Below are positions 1-10,716 of a stretch of 64,000 bases of DNA, in pieces. Numbering within the stretch: position 1 is the stretch's first letter; each line of letters opens with the position of its first letter. This DNA is from Plantago elongata (Eukaryota; Streptophyta; Magnoliopsida; Lamiales; Plantaginaceae). The DNA is taken from contig JAYMSP010000134.1 in the NCBI GenBank assembly GCA_036897095.1, positions 1-64,000 of the forward strand. Direction: 5' to 3'. Under the pieces are notes generated by a model. That model worked only from the letters and a program-made list of their open reading frames with translations. It did no database searches and was not told the DNA's origin. Position numbers and translations under genes: made by a program.

Positions 1-477
1 TTTTCTTCTCTGTTTGATGGTTTTAGTTTCTTCTTCAGAATTGGGGATTAGGGTTTGTTGAATTTTTGCATTTTCTTTCCACTTTGATCGAAGTGCAAAG
101 ATTCTAGTGTACTCTTCAAATTTCAGTCCTTTTAAAATTCAGCAAGGAAAATAAAGTGGAATTCGACGGGTATTTTTTCAGTTGAAATTTATTGTTTTTA
201 TAAAATGTTTAATTTGAATGAGAATAAGTTCACTCCAATGATATAACAAACGGGGCATAATCACTTTAAATTAATATATATGCTCATAAAAACCGGATCA
301 TATGTCATAAAAAGCGATATGATTAAGAAGCATGTATATGTATGCTATAAAACAAAAACAAAACAAAAGATTAACATGTTTATGTATTAAACATTACGGT
401 ATGAAAAGTAAATTGATCCAAGTAAGATTTTTATAATTATTAACCAATTGACCGAAGATTTTTATAGTAAAAGAAAT
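1..477. other. Intergenic, nothing recognised
   Basis: AT-rich sequence with no convincing open reading frame, RNA gene or repeat structure. It ends at the left target-site duplication (468-477) of the foldback element that follows. Confidence 0.5.
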
Positions 478-1278
478 GAGAAAAATTCGAAAAGATACAT
501 TGAGTTGTATCATTTTCGAAAATGGTATATTTATTTGTTACCGTCCGACTTTAATACTTTAAGTTGATGTTTTGTTCAATTTGAGTACTCCGTCGGTAAA
601 ATTGACGGAACGTTAATTTTAACTAGAAAAATTTCAATAATGTACTTAAGTTGTGTCCTTACTGAAAAAGGTACTTTATTTTAGTGAACGTCTAATTTTG
701 GTCCATTATATATTGATTTGTCCAATTTGAGTACTTTGTTTGTCAAAATTATCAGTGCGCATTACCATCAATTAACACATCTTTAGTTAAAATGTTACGA
801 TCACACACTTTGAATATAAAATTAATGTCAAAAGTACTGAATTAATTTTAATCTGAAAAATAAATATAAAATTAAATTAAAGTATTAAACCATAATATAA
901 TTCTCATTTATAAAGTAAAAAGCAAAATTCACACACCTTTAGTTGATTTTCCTACCCAAATTAAAATTGAGTGATTTCACTCTTAATTAAAGTCTAATTT
1001 TAGGTTATTTATAAAGGCGACCATCGTCAATTTTGAACGATGAAGTACTGAAATTGGACAAATTAAAAATATAAGGTACCAAAACTGATCGATCATAAAA
1101 TAATGTACTCTTTTTAGATTTTTCTCGAAAAATTAACGTCTTCGTCAATTTTGACTGACGGAGTACTGAAATTACACAAAATATCAACTTAAGGTACCAA
1201 AATCGGACGGTAACAAATTAATAAATGTACCTTTCTTGAAAATGACACAACTAAAAGTACTTTTATCGAATTTTTCCC
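478..1278. mobile_element. Mutator-like foldback MITE, 801 bp
   Basis: The left arm (about 478-770) and right arm (about 1010-1278) are long imperfect inverted repeats. The outermost bases are GAGAAAAATTCG on the left and, reverse-complemented, GGGAAAAATTCG on the right. Both arms carry the stretch TTGTTACCGTCCGA followed by TTAAGTTGAT. The identical 10-mer TAAAAGAAAT lies immediately outside both ends (468-477 and 1279-1288), which is the size of duplication made by Mutator-type transposases (9-11 bp). There is no transposase gene, so the element is non-autonomous. Each arm also contains diverged internal copies of an AGTACTCCGTC-type segment, so the arms are themselves internally repetitive. 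The short open frames in this region are by-products of the arms. Confidence 0.8.
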
Positions 1279-1824
1279 TAAAAGAAATTGTAATTGGTAG
1301 ACACATAGTAGGTGGAGAACGCTGGTTTAAATCAGGGTATTGTTTAGGGATGGTAATTTTCCCCACCTGAATTTTGGCCCGGCCCATAGGCAACCGTGGA
1401 CCCCTCTTGGGCATAATTTTGCCCATGGGCTCAGGCTCGAGCATGTCTTTGAGCCCATGGGCTCAGATCCGACCTGTAATATATATACACAACTACACAC
1501 ACTTATATATGAGTATTTAATTAGTTAAAATATATATTTAATACCCTTGTAGTGTTTGAATAAATTCACACTTCATAATATATAACTAATATATTAATAC
1601 ACTTTCATATAATAGTATATTAATATACACTTTCATATATAAGTTTTAAAATGTTTAATTTATCTTTAGATGATATGAGATGAAAGTGACATTGAATATG
1701 GTTATGAATTATGTTATATAAATATATAATATAAAATATATTAATATAAATAATTATTATAAAATGAATAAAATAAAATGTACGTAAACGAGTGTCATAT
1801 GAAAGGAGTATGTGTGCATTTAAG

Positions 1825-2350
1825 ATTGAATACAAAACAATGGTGATTTTCAATTTTTTAGTTCCTAGTTGCTCATGTGGCGTTGAAAGAGATGGCAAAG
1901 ACGGGTCCCAATCCAAAGCAGATGTTCCAAATACACAATCTACTAAAACACTTAGAGACTGATTGACGTGCGATTTAAATACCTGAATAGTGACCGGCAT
2001 TTTAGTAGGATTGTTAAAATTGTATTTGGTATAAAATTATAATTATATAGTGTATTATAGGTTGTTGCAAAATGCTTAGAACTGTAGAAGCATTTGAGTT
2101 TTTGATATTTTAGTGCTACGTCAAACGTAAAATATTGGAGTAGCATTCAAATGGGCATTTGGATGCTACTCCGATCAGCACCTTAATTACAGAGATTAGC
2201 CATTGAATACAAAACAATAGTGATTTTCAATTTTTTAGTTCCTAGTTTCTCATGTGGCAGTGGCTGCGTTGAAAATTGAAATGGATGGCAAGCACGGGTC
2301 TCAAGCCCCAACCCAATCAAGTTCCAGATACACAAAACTTAATCACAAAG
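1825..2350. repeat. Direct repeat in PP2-B promoter region, two copies 377 bp apart
   Basis: Copy 1 begins at 1825 and copy 2 at 2202. Both start ATTGAATACAAAACAAT and continue through a shared TGATTTTCAATTTTTTAG segment. They stay alignable for about 150 bp, with some insertions in copy 2. The duplication lies directly upstream of the F-box gene starting at 2460. Confidence 0.7.
2137..2172. repeat. 36-bp near-perfect palindrome
   Basis: Two 17-base arms, GGAGTAGCATTCAAATG and CATTTGGATGCTACTCC, flank a 2-base centre and differ at one pairing position. It lies between the two direct promoter repeats. It could be a small insertion footprint or a hairpin-forming site; its function is unknown. 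Confidence 0.7.
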
Positions 2351-2459
2351 ATTAGTCGTCGCATGAGCATATATATATTCCTACATTTTGTCAACATCAG
2401 AGAAAAATATCGGAAAGACAAAAATCTGACCTTCAACATATACAGAACTAAACAGAGTT

Positions 2460-4015
2460 ATGGCGATGGAGAGTAGTTATTGCTTCGATGATCTGCCTGA
2501 GGATTGCATTGCCAAAGTACTCTCACTCACCACCCCAAAGGACGCTTGCCGACTGTCTGCCATCGCCGATAATTTCCGCTCCGCCGCTCGATCGGACGCC
2601 GTTTGGGAGACCTTTTTGCCCCGTGACTATCAGCGGATCATCTCTCGCTCTGTTGAGGAACTTCGGAGCTTCCATTCGAAGAAGGAGCTGTATCTGTTTC
2701 TCTGCGATAATCAGATCCTCATTGACGGTGGTCTCAAGGTAAAAGTAACCATTTCATCTGGATTTTTCTCTTGCATTTCATCATCACTGTTTGATTGTTA
2801 ATAGTACTTCATTGTGGAGCTGATTATAATTTACTGTTCGACAATACAATTCTGATTTTGAGGCTCTAATCTAGCTTATCAATGTTGAAGTCATGGGTAA
2901 TAGCTGCTAACTGATTCAATAAGATTGCATAATTGTTGTGCCTGAAACTGTTTTAGATGAGAGAATCTCGGAGACAATCACGTGGTAAGTAAGTTGTTAT
3001 CAGTATTTTCTCCGAATGAAATTTACATAATTACATCTAATCTTAGATGTGAAATCTAATCATTTATATATATTGGAGTCCAATAAGAATGTTCATTTAT
3101 GTGATTCTCCATTCCGAGAAATGAATCTGATAACATCTTAACTCATGAATAGCTCATAATATGTGCTAACAGCAAGGTCAATCCTAGATTTTTACTGCAC
3201 CTTTTCTTGTTCTAATTTTTCATAACTTAAGCTGTGTTTCGGCTCTTTTATTAGGGAATTGAAACCTTACATGACTAGTTATTGTGTATCTGATTATTTT
3301 GACATGTTTACTGTCAATCAGAGCTTTTGGCTTGGAAAAGCATGCGGAGCGAAGTGCTACATGTTGGCTGCGAGAGACCTTGGTATTACATGGGGTAATA
3401 CACCTGCATATTGGCTATGGATCCGTCACAGTGAATCCAGGTAGTTAAATACTTTCAAGTTTCAAAAGAACATGACGACTTTTCACAATTAAAACTACTG
3501 CTAGCCTGCTAGTACTATATAACATTATGCCTAGAAGCATATTACACTGCTAACCAAAGCATTTCAGGTTTGCCGAGGTGGCAGAGTTGGTCGATGTGTG
3601 CTGGCTTGATATTTGTGGCAATATAGATTTGAGTATGCTATCAGTTGACATCAAATATGCAGCTTACCTTGTTTACTCATACAAGTCCGTACGTGGATTC
3701 AGCTCCATACCCGTGGAGGCTTCTGTAACCATGACTGGACAAGAAAAGGAAACGAATATTATCTGCTTGGACACACCGGATCATAGTGACACTCATTATC
3801 ATTATCATTATCATGATCTACCCAGTGACACTCATTATCCCAAAGAAAGAGATGATGGATGGATCGAAGTGGAGTTGGGACATTTTACTGTCAATGCGGG
3901 TGAGGGTGAAGATGGTCGATTGGCGATCAGGGTGAGTGAGATGGAAATTTTGAATTGGAAGAGTGGTATTCTTATTCAAGGAATTGAAATCAGGCCGAAG
4001 CCAGATGTGGTTTAA
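2460..4015 (+). CDS. F-box protein PP2-B type (phloem protein 2-like lectin)
   Basis: Three exons (2460-2738, 3322-3440, 3568-4015) join in frame to 281 residues. An N-terminal F-box (about residues 10-55; LPEDCIAKVLSLTTPKDACR) is followed by a PP2 lectin domain with the family landmarks KKELY, SFWLGKA, KCYMLAARDL, ITWGNTPAYW, and KYAAYLVY in exon 3. F-box/PP2-B proteins act as substrate receptors of SCF ubiquitin ligases, and the PP2 domain binds N-glycans or glycoproteins. Length and exon structure are normal for the family. A His-Tyr run (HYHYHYHD), encoded by a CATTAT simple repeat near 3795-3820, is an expansion not usual in this domain. The start at 2460 is the first ATG of the F-box frame; a second ATG lies two codons later. 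The downstream PP2-B gene is a tandem paralogue. Confidence 0.9.
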
Positions 4016-5300
4016 ATGTGTTCACAACATGGCTCTTTAGCTGACTATGTTTGCATATGATATTTGGAATATTTGCTCATCGTGTCTTCCTCAGGGGTTC
4101 TTTGTCATGATGTAAAAGAAATTGGGTTGCAGTGGGTCTCGGTAACTCGGTTGGTTTGGTGTAGGTGGTTTCATTTTATCCTTGTTGTAATGTTGAACAT
4201 TTTAAAGATCATTACTTATGCTTATTGTATCTTGTTTGTGGATCAAATTTTAATAACTCGGTTGGTTTGGTGCAGATGGTTTCATTGTATTCTTTTTGTA
4301 ATGTCGAACGTTTTAGAGATCATTCCTTATGCTTATTGTATCTTGTTTGTGGATCGAATTTAATAACTCGATTGATTTGGTGTAGATGGTTTCATTGTAT
4401 TCTTTTTGTAATTAAGATCATTCCTTATTCCTTATGCTTATTGTATCTTGTTTGTGGATCGAATTTTAATAACTCGGTTGGTTTGGCGTAGATAGTTTCA
4501 TTGTATCCTTTTTGTAATGTCGAACGTTTTAAAAATCATTCCTTATGCTTATTGTATCTTGTTTGTGGATCAAATTTTAATAACTCGGTTGGTTTGGTGT
4601 AGATGGTTTCATTGTATCCTTTTTGTAATGTCGAACGTTTTAGAGATCATTCCTTATGCTTATTGTATGTTGTTTGTGGATCGAATTTTAATAAATACGG
4701 TGCTGTTTAAAAAAAACTCAGTACTGAATTCAGTGGTTCTACAGATCAAGTGACTTGTGTGAATTCGAACGATACATGGCACCTATACTATCTTCTGCAA
4801 ACCATTGAGCACCTAGATGGTCAGATCATAAGCTTCACATTATTTTGGCATGAACCACATAATTCTTATCCTTTTTTTTTTTTTTTTGATAGAAAGCATA
4901 TTCTCATCCTGACAACATGTTTAATATTTTTAATATATTGGCAGCCCAAGCTGTAATATTAAATTTTTCTTAGGATAGGTTACAGTCAAAATTAGTTAGC
5001 AACCCTCCATTTTTTTCCTTTCTTTGTAATACAAATTTAATGAACGCGTTGGCTCTTTTAGCCTATAGAAGTTCAGAAAATTAACTAATACTACAACTTG
5101 TTCACCTGCTCAAGCTCAATTTGGTCCAAAATAACCATCCAAAATGGTACCATTGAGCCCCTTGCAGTCTATATATACTAACACAATGTAGCAACAACTC
5201 CAGTAAAAGCAGAAAAGATCTTAATTAATTCAAGAAAAGGCTAGCAATTCCAATTTTATCATACTAAGAAGAGAAAACTAATAATCAGGTCTAGCTAGCA
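4016..5300. other. Intergenic between the PP2-B paralogues
   Basis: The first part is the 3' end of the upstream gene and holds a five-copy tandem array of about 111 bp (described separately). The rest (about 4700-5300) has a poly-T tract near 4870 and AT-rich sequence with no gene. The 5' leader of the second PP2-B gene probably lies just before 5301. Confidence 0.5.
4143..4691 (+). repeat. Tandem array of about 111-bp units in the 3' flank of the PP2-B gene
   Basis: Five units begin with TAACTCGGTTGGTTTGGT or a close variant at about 4143, 4254, 4364, 4470 and 4581, and the array ends near 4691. Spacing is 106-111 bp. Each unit also contains TTTCATTGTAT, a TTTTTGTAATGTCGAACG-like segment and CTTATGCTTATTGTATCTTG. 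The first unit starts about 130 bp after the stop codon, so the array probably grew out of the 3' untranslated region or terminator and repeats candidate polyadenylation-type T/G-rich sequence. Several short frames across it are artefacts of the repeat. Confidence 0.85.
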
Positions 5301-6216
5301 ATGTCGACGGAGGATTCCTGTGATGTTTACGCACTGCCTGAGGATTGCCGCGACATCATTTCCCGTTCAGTTGAGGGTGCAGAGGCCCTGCTCGAGAAAT
5401 TCCCTTGTGAAGAGGACTTGTATCAGTATCTCAATGAGAGTTCCATTCTCATTGATGAAGGTCTCAAGGTAAAACAAATTAGACCTCTATAAGTTCGATC
5501 TTAGATAATATACAGATATCAAACATTCTAGTTTATTGTGGGTATGTATGATTCTATTGTTTTACAAGTTAATTGGTTATACATCGATCAGAGTTTTTGG
5601 CTGAAAGAGGGAAAGAAATGCTACATGTTGGCTTCCAGAGCGCTCATCATCTCGTGGGCTGATACGCCCGAGTATTGGAAATTTGTCTCTCATCCCGAAT
5701 CTAGGTACCTAATCGAGTCTGGTAGAATTACATCTCATTTAAATTAGTTCGGAACTTACATGTTGACATTGTTGCAATATATAATCCAGGTTCGCGGAGA
5801 ATATACAGTTGCTGGATGTGGCATGGCTAGACATTAAGGGCAAGATAAACATAAGTATGCTAACACCAGATACAAAATATGCAGCTTACCTTGTCTACTC
5901 TCCAGAGTCCAGATTATCTGGATTCGAACAAGTACCTATTGAAGGTTCGGTGTTTATGACCGGGGAAGAAGATGAAGACAAGAAGAGTATCACTATCAGC
6001 TGCCTGGATCCACCAGCGGAAGTTTTTCCCTTTAAGTTGCGTACTGATGTTAAGGTTCCCCAGCAGAGAGATGATGGGTGTTTCGAAGTTGAATTGGGGG
6101 AGTTTTTCGTGAATGGTGATGAAGATGGTGATTTGGAGATGAATTGCAGGGAGGTGAACGTCCAGAACTGGAAGAGAGGTCTTATTATTGAAGGGATTGA
6201 GATTCGTCTTAATTAA
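5301..6216 (+). CDS. PP2-B-like lectin with the F-box deleted
   Basis: Three exons (5301-5468, 5592-5704, 5790-6216) join in frame to 235 residues. The PP2 domain is complete and close to that of the upstream paralogue (SFWLKEGKKCYMLASRAL, SWADTPEYW, DVAWLDIKGKINISML, KYAAYLVYSPES, GLIIEGIEIRLN). The N terminus reads LPEDC directly followed by RDIISRSVEG. The intact paralogue has about 42 residues between these two motifs, which form nearly all of the F-box. The loss keeps the frame and the exon border, so the product would be a PP2 lectin without the SKP1-binding domain. It could be a lectin-only protein, a competitor of the intact paralogue, or an early step to a pseudogene. Introns are short, and splice signals look normal. 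Confidence 0.8.
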
Positions 6217-7088
6217 GCAGGAACGCTTTCAGAATCTGGCTCTTTTGTAATTTGTTTGGTTCCTGTCATTTATTTCTGTTACCTATGTATTTCCTTTGTT
6301 TCATACTTCCATTATGGTTTTGTATGTTTTGTTTGCTGCAAGTTGTAACTTCACATTTTAAATAAGCAGACTCTATTTTGTTCATTCATTGTAGAATGGA
6401 TTCAGTTATTTTTTGTGGTAATGAAGAGGTATCTGAAGAAACGCATCAATCAGAGACTAAAAAACGATGAACCACACAGTGGGTGGAGATTCCCAGAACG
6501 TTTCATGATCGTCTTCCTTATAGCCTAGTTTTGCTAGTTTGTCTGTTGTACGTAGCATTATGTGTCCGGCTTACTTAATTACCATATGCAACACTTGACA
6601 GTCATCTACGGTTTTCCTCAGCCTATCGTTCTGTTTTGTAGTCTCATAATTCTGATTTTATACTTGATCAACATCTACATTCTGTTCCTTAATTTTTATG
6701 TATGTGTTCTCTCATGAATGGTATTATGGTATGGTGAGTTGAGCATAACTGCATAAGTATTATCCTCTTATTTAATGAAATAATCAATGTGGTTAAGAGT
6801 CAAAGAATCTCTACTGTTCAATTTTATTAACAAGCAAATGATGTATTCTGAATATCTGAGGTGTATGGAACACCACTAAAAATTGCACTTGGTCAATCTA
6901 TTTCCTTTATTTTAGGAAGTGCTAAAAATTAATCATCCATATACATCACCTGAAGTTAAGATGGAACACATCTGAAAACTCATGCCTCTGAATCCCTATA
7001 ACTTTTATACATGTTCACTGGTACGGCTTTATGATCAATAAGAACATTTCTTGACAAAAGAATGCTTATTTGATGCTGTACCGGTGGC
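6217..7088. other. Intergenic; 3' flank of PP2-B and promoter of the first GH17-like gene
   Basis: No gene is seen. The last 230 bases carry the upstream element shared by all GH17-like copies (about 6856-6879), followed by a TTGGTCAA sequence resembling a W-box in reverse. Confidence 0.5.
6856..6879 (+). promoter_or_regulatory. Conserved upstream element of the GH17-like cluster, copy 1
   Basis: CTGAGGTGTATGGAACACCACTAA (given here as CTGAGGTGTATGG plus AACACCACTAA) lies about 210-230 bp before the start codon. The core GGTGTATGGAACA recurs before all six GH17-like copies in the window. Confidence 0.55.
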
Positions 7089-8488
7089 ATGTCTAAAATC
7101 GTTGTTGTGGTAATAATCTTGCTATCAGCAAAAGCCACCGATGCAGCAATCGGGATAAATTGGGGAAGGCTGACTGAAGGATCTTTGGTACCGTTGATGA
7201 TGGTTGATCTGCTGTTACAGAACAGGATCGAGGAGGTGAAGCTGTTCAACATTAACGATGATATCATTAGGGCATTGTCTGGAACAAACATTTCTGTAAC
7301 AATGGTCATTCCTAGACTGGATGCAATAACGTCACCTGATGTTGCAAGAGATTGGGTTCTAACAAAAATTGTGGCTTTCCCAAGTGTCAAGATTAAGTAT
7401 GTGATTGTTGCAAACAATGCATTTAGTATGGCAAGGTTTATAAAGCATCCATTGATGGCCATACCGCGGTCAATAAAACTTATGCAGGATGCGCTGGATC
7501 GTCTAGGATATGGACATGTGAAAGCCATTATTACCCATTCTTTATCAGGAACTACGGTCCTAAACAGCACAAGACCTTCTGATGCATCTTTTTTGCCTGG
7601 AGTGATGGAGTCAATGATCGAAGTTCTCAAATTAACCAACAGTTCCAACAGTCCCTTCGTATTTGATTTCTTCCCAATCGGATATCTCAAACTTTTCAAC
7701 CTAGATAAAGAGTTCACATTCCTTGATAGCAACTCCACTTACAGTGTCAAAGATATAAATGGCCTCCGATATTACAATTGCATGGACATTGCTTATGACA
7801 GTTTTTTTTGGGCATTGAGAAAGGTCGGTTTCGACAACCTCAAAATAAGCATTGGCCAGATTGGTTGGCCAGCTGATGGTGCTGACGGTGCCAATGTGAA
7901 ATCTGCTGAGCGTTTCTGGAAAGGCCTGCTGCCTCGGGTGAGGCACAAAGTGGGAACCCCTATGCATCCTGGTATAGAGATTGATTGGTAGACGAATTGA
8001 AAAGCCATGCGATAAACCCTTTCAGAAGACACTGGGGAATTTACAGATCCAATGGGGAACCCAAGTACAAGATTGATTTCACAGGACAAGGACGAGATAT
8101 ATATCCCACCAAAGTGATGGGGATCAATCTCATGCCGGCCCGTTGGTGTGTGTTAAAACCGGAAACCTTTGACCAGAGCAAGGTGCAGAGACAATGTGAC
8201 TTTGCCTGCCAAAGGGCTGACTGTACGACCCTTACAAAAGGTGGCTCGTGTGGAATGCTGTCACTTAATGAGAAGGTTTCGTATGCGTTCAACAATTACT
8301 TCCAGATCATGTATCAGGACGAGGAAGCATGTGATTTTGGTGGGTTAGGTATGGTGACAGTGGTAGATCCTTCAAGAGGTACTTGTGTTTTTAGTGTTAA
8401 TGTTGTTCAAGGTAACAAACAAGTCGATGGTGTCACGAGATGGGATAGTGTGGGTGACAGGCTGGACGCATATGGAAAGAAGGAGTAG
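7089..8488 (+). pseudogene. GH17-X8 glucanase-like gene, copy 1, frameshifted
   Basis: The first frame (7089-7991) encodes a signal peptide and most of a GH17 domain beginning AIGINWGR. The second (about 7985-8488) continues RHWGIYRSNGEPKYKIDFTG and the complete six-cysteine X8 domain starting RWCVL. Against the two neighbouring paralogues the frames are separated by one 16-base deletion around 7985, in the segment encoding EIDVFVHSLVDE. Without it the gene would match them end to end, so loss is recent, or it is an assembly error. Both GH17 catalytic glutamates are absent, as in all copies: VANNAF replaces the GNEP motif and GQIGWP replaces GEVGWP. No intron is present. The start at 7089 is forced because the upstream ATG used by copies 2 and 3 is followed by a stop here. 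Confidence 0.85.
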
Positions 8489-9261
8489 CATGCAACAATT
8501 TCTATTCTATTTGTGTTTTTTTCTGAAACAACAAAATTTTTTGATCGCAAAAGACATACGACAAACATACAACGAGCATGAGGGATGCTCACACTAGCTA
8601 AACACCATGAGAAGCGTTCAGTTGCAGAGTACTTCCAGACATTCAGTTCCAGAGTACTTCAGTTCACACATCTATTTTCACTTGTATGTAAGTATAGATC
8701 ATAGAGTGAGGAAATTAGTGAGTTATTAAGGAGTTGCGTACATTTTAACATTTCTTGTCAATATAGTTAAAGTATCAGGGAAACCCTGCCATATTCAAAT
8801 ATGTATCATTTCTTGTCAATAGTTAATGATCATTGATAATTATACCGGCCAGACGTATGTAACTATCGATTGATTAGTGATCGGGGCATTGTAATTTCTA
8901 ATAATTAGAATTATTTTGCGAATATATACTTATGTCATCTCAGGCCTCTAATTTAGTCATCCTGTTGAATAGTAAAAAAGTCCTCCATTTTTCGATTTCA
9001 TTGACGAGCAAATACATAGTACTACGATGTATTATGAATCCGATGTGTATGGAACAACACTAATAATAACATTTAGTCAAATCTAACTCCCTAATGTCTT
9101 GGATAATCTCTAACTTAATCACCATTGGCATTCACATATTACATATATATGTCTACCTTAAATTATTCTTATCTCTCATATATGTATGAACCATCTACCG
9201 CAGTTTAACTTTCATTGTTCAATAAGGGAAGAAGTTCTTCGCTTATTGTCAAAATACTGTA
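8489..9261. other. Intergenic; 3' flank of copy 1 and promoter of copy 2
   Basis: AT-rich with no gene. A short duplicated segment (CAGAGTACTTC at about 8625 and 8650) lies soon after the stop. The shared GH17-cluster upstream element is at about 9036-9064. Confidence 0.45.
9036..9064 (+). promoter_or_regulatory. Conserved upstream element of the GH17-like cluster, copy 2
   Basis: AATCCGATGTGTATGGAACA followed by ACACTAAT, about 200 bp before the start codon. It matches the element before the other five copies, and a TTTAGTCAAATC sequence follows. Confidence 0.6.
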
Positions 9262-10716
9262 ATGGTTATACAATATCATACCAGCGGCATGTTTAAAATT
9301 ATAATTATGGTAATAATCATGCTATCACGAGCTCAAAACACAGACGGGAAACTGGGGATCACCTGGGGAAAGATGACCACGGGATCTTTGTTACCGTCGA
9401 TGATGGTCGACATGTTGTTGCAGAACGGGATTGAGAATGTGAAGTTGTACAACATTAACGACAATCTCATAAGGGCCTTCTCTAGAACAAACATTTCTCT
9501 AACAATCGCCATTCCTAGACTCGATTCGATAATGTCAATTGAATATGCGAACAATTGGGTTGTGCAGAAAATTATGCCATTCATAGATGAAGTTAATATA
9601 AAGTATGTACTTTTTGGATCCAATGCATTCAGTACAGCCAGGTTCATGAAGATTCCATATGCTACTGTACCACGGTCATTGAAGCTTTTGCAGAATGCCA
9701 TCGATAACTTGGGATACGGAGACAGGGTGAAAGTCATCATCAGTCACTCCCTATCAGGAGTTTTGTCCCTAAACAACACAAGGCCTTCAGAAGCAGTTTT
9801 TATGCCTGATGTGATGGAGCCGATGCTTGAAGTTCTCCAATTCCTCAATGATACCGACACTCCTTTCATACTTGATTTCTTTCCAGTCGGATACATCCAG
9901 ATTTACAACATAGATATGAACTTTGCGTTCTTTGATAACGATACTTACAGCATCACAGATGTAAACAAAGTTCGATATCACAACGCCTTAGATGTTGTTT
10001 ACGACAGTTTTGTCTGGGCATTGAGAAAGGTTGGTTTCGGCAACCTCAAAATAGACATTGGCCAGATCGGTTGGCCAACTGATGGCGCTGATGGTGCCAC
10101 CGTGAAAAATGCCGAGCGTTTCTGGAAAGGTCTGCTGCCTCGGTTGAGGAACAACATTGGAACCCCTATGAGGCCTGGTATAGAGATAGATGTCTTCGTG
10201 CACTCATTGGTGGACGAAATGAATTTCATCGGGATGAACTTATTTGCCCGACACTGGGGAGTTTACAGGTCCAATGGAGAACCTAAGTACAAGCTTGATT
10301 TCACAGGACAAGGGCGCGATATCTATCCCATCAAAATGATGGGGACCAATTTCATGCCGTTCCGTTGGTGTGTGTTAAATACGAACAACATTGACCGGAG
10401 AAAAGTGGAGTTGCAACTCGAATTTGCATGCCAAAATGCCGACTGTTCGACCTTTATGCAAGGTGGTTCGTGCGGGATGCTATCACACGATGAGAAGGTT
10501 TCATATGCGTTCAACAATTACTTCCAGGCCAACTATCAAGAAGAAGAAGCATGCTATTTTGATGGATTAGGTACAGTGACTGTGAAAAATCCTTCAAGAG
10601 ATGGTTGTATTTTTAATATTAATGTCGTGAAAGGTAATAGACAAGTTGATCCTCTCACAATATGGGAAAATGTGGGTGATGGGTTGGATATTTATGGAAG
10701 AAAGGAGGATCAGTAG
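9262..10716 (+). CDS. Secreted GH17-X8 glucanase-like protein without catalytic glutamates, copy 2
   Basis: One uninterrupted exon of 484 residues. A signal peptide (about residues 1-29) precedes a GH17 fold starting KLGITWGK, and an X8/CBM43 domain (about 369-455) has the expected six cysteines (RWC, FAC, ADC, GSC, EAC, DGC). The layout resembles plant glucan endo-1,3-beta-glucosidases of the At4g31140/At5g58090 type. Those have GNEPF and GEVGWPT; here the positions read GSNAF (N121) and GQIGWPT (Q268), so hydrolysis should be lost while glucan binding through X8 may remain. There is no hydrophobic C-terminal tail, so it is probably secreted rather than GPI-anchored. Translation may begin at 9262 or at the ATG at 9289, just before the hydrophobic core. 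It is the second of three plus-strand copies. Confidence 0.88.
   Translation: MVIQYHTSGMFKIIIMVIIMLSRAQNTDGKLGITWGKMTTGSLLPSMMVDMLLQNGIENVKLYNINDNLIRAFSRTNISLTIAIPRLDSIMSIEYANNWVVQKIMPFIDEVNIKYVLFGSNAFSTARFMKIPYATVPRSLKLLQNAIDNLGYGDRVKVIISHSLSGVLSLNNTRPSEAVFMPDVMEPMLEVLQFLNDTDTPFILDFFPVGYIQIYNIDMNFAFFDNDTYSITDVNKVRYHNALDVVYDSFVWALRKVGFGNLKIDIGQIGWPTDGADGATVKNAERFWKGLLPRLRNNIGTPMRPGIEIDVFVHSLVDEMNFIGMNLFARHWGVYRSNGEPKYKLDFTGQGRDIYPIKMMGTNFMPFRWCVLNTNNIDRRKVELQLEFACQNADCSTFMQGGSCGMLSHDEKVSYAFNNYFQANYQEEEACYFDGLGTVTVKNPSRDGCIFNINVVKGNRQVDPLTIWENVGDGLDIYGRKEDQ

Larger units (their letters stand above)
1289..2459. other. Intergenic with hAT-like end, hairpin and direct repeat
   Basis: A stretch starting near 1347 (TAGGGATGGTAATTTTCCCC) looks like the terminal inverted repeat of a hAT-type MITE, but I did not find its partner. 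Two direct copies of about 150 bp (from 1825 and 2202) and a 36-bp palindrome (2137-2172) lie just upstream of the first PP2-B gene. The second direct copy runs almost into that gene, so this is probably its promoter region. No protein-coding gene is supported. Confidence 0.45.

Noticed and set aside
6980-7738. 252-residue open frame antisense to GH17-like copy 1
   Set aside because: It is the reverse of a clearly homologous coding region, as are similar antisense frames at 9333-9740, 14214-14741 and 39411-39893. None resembles a known protein.
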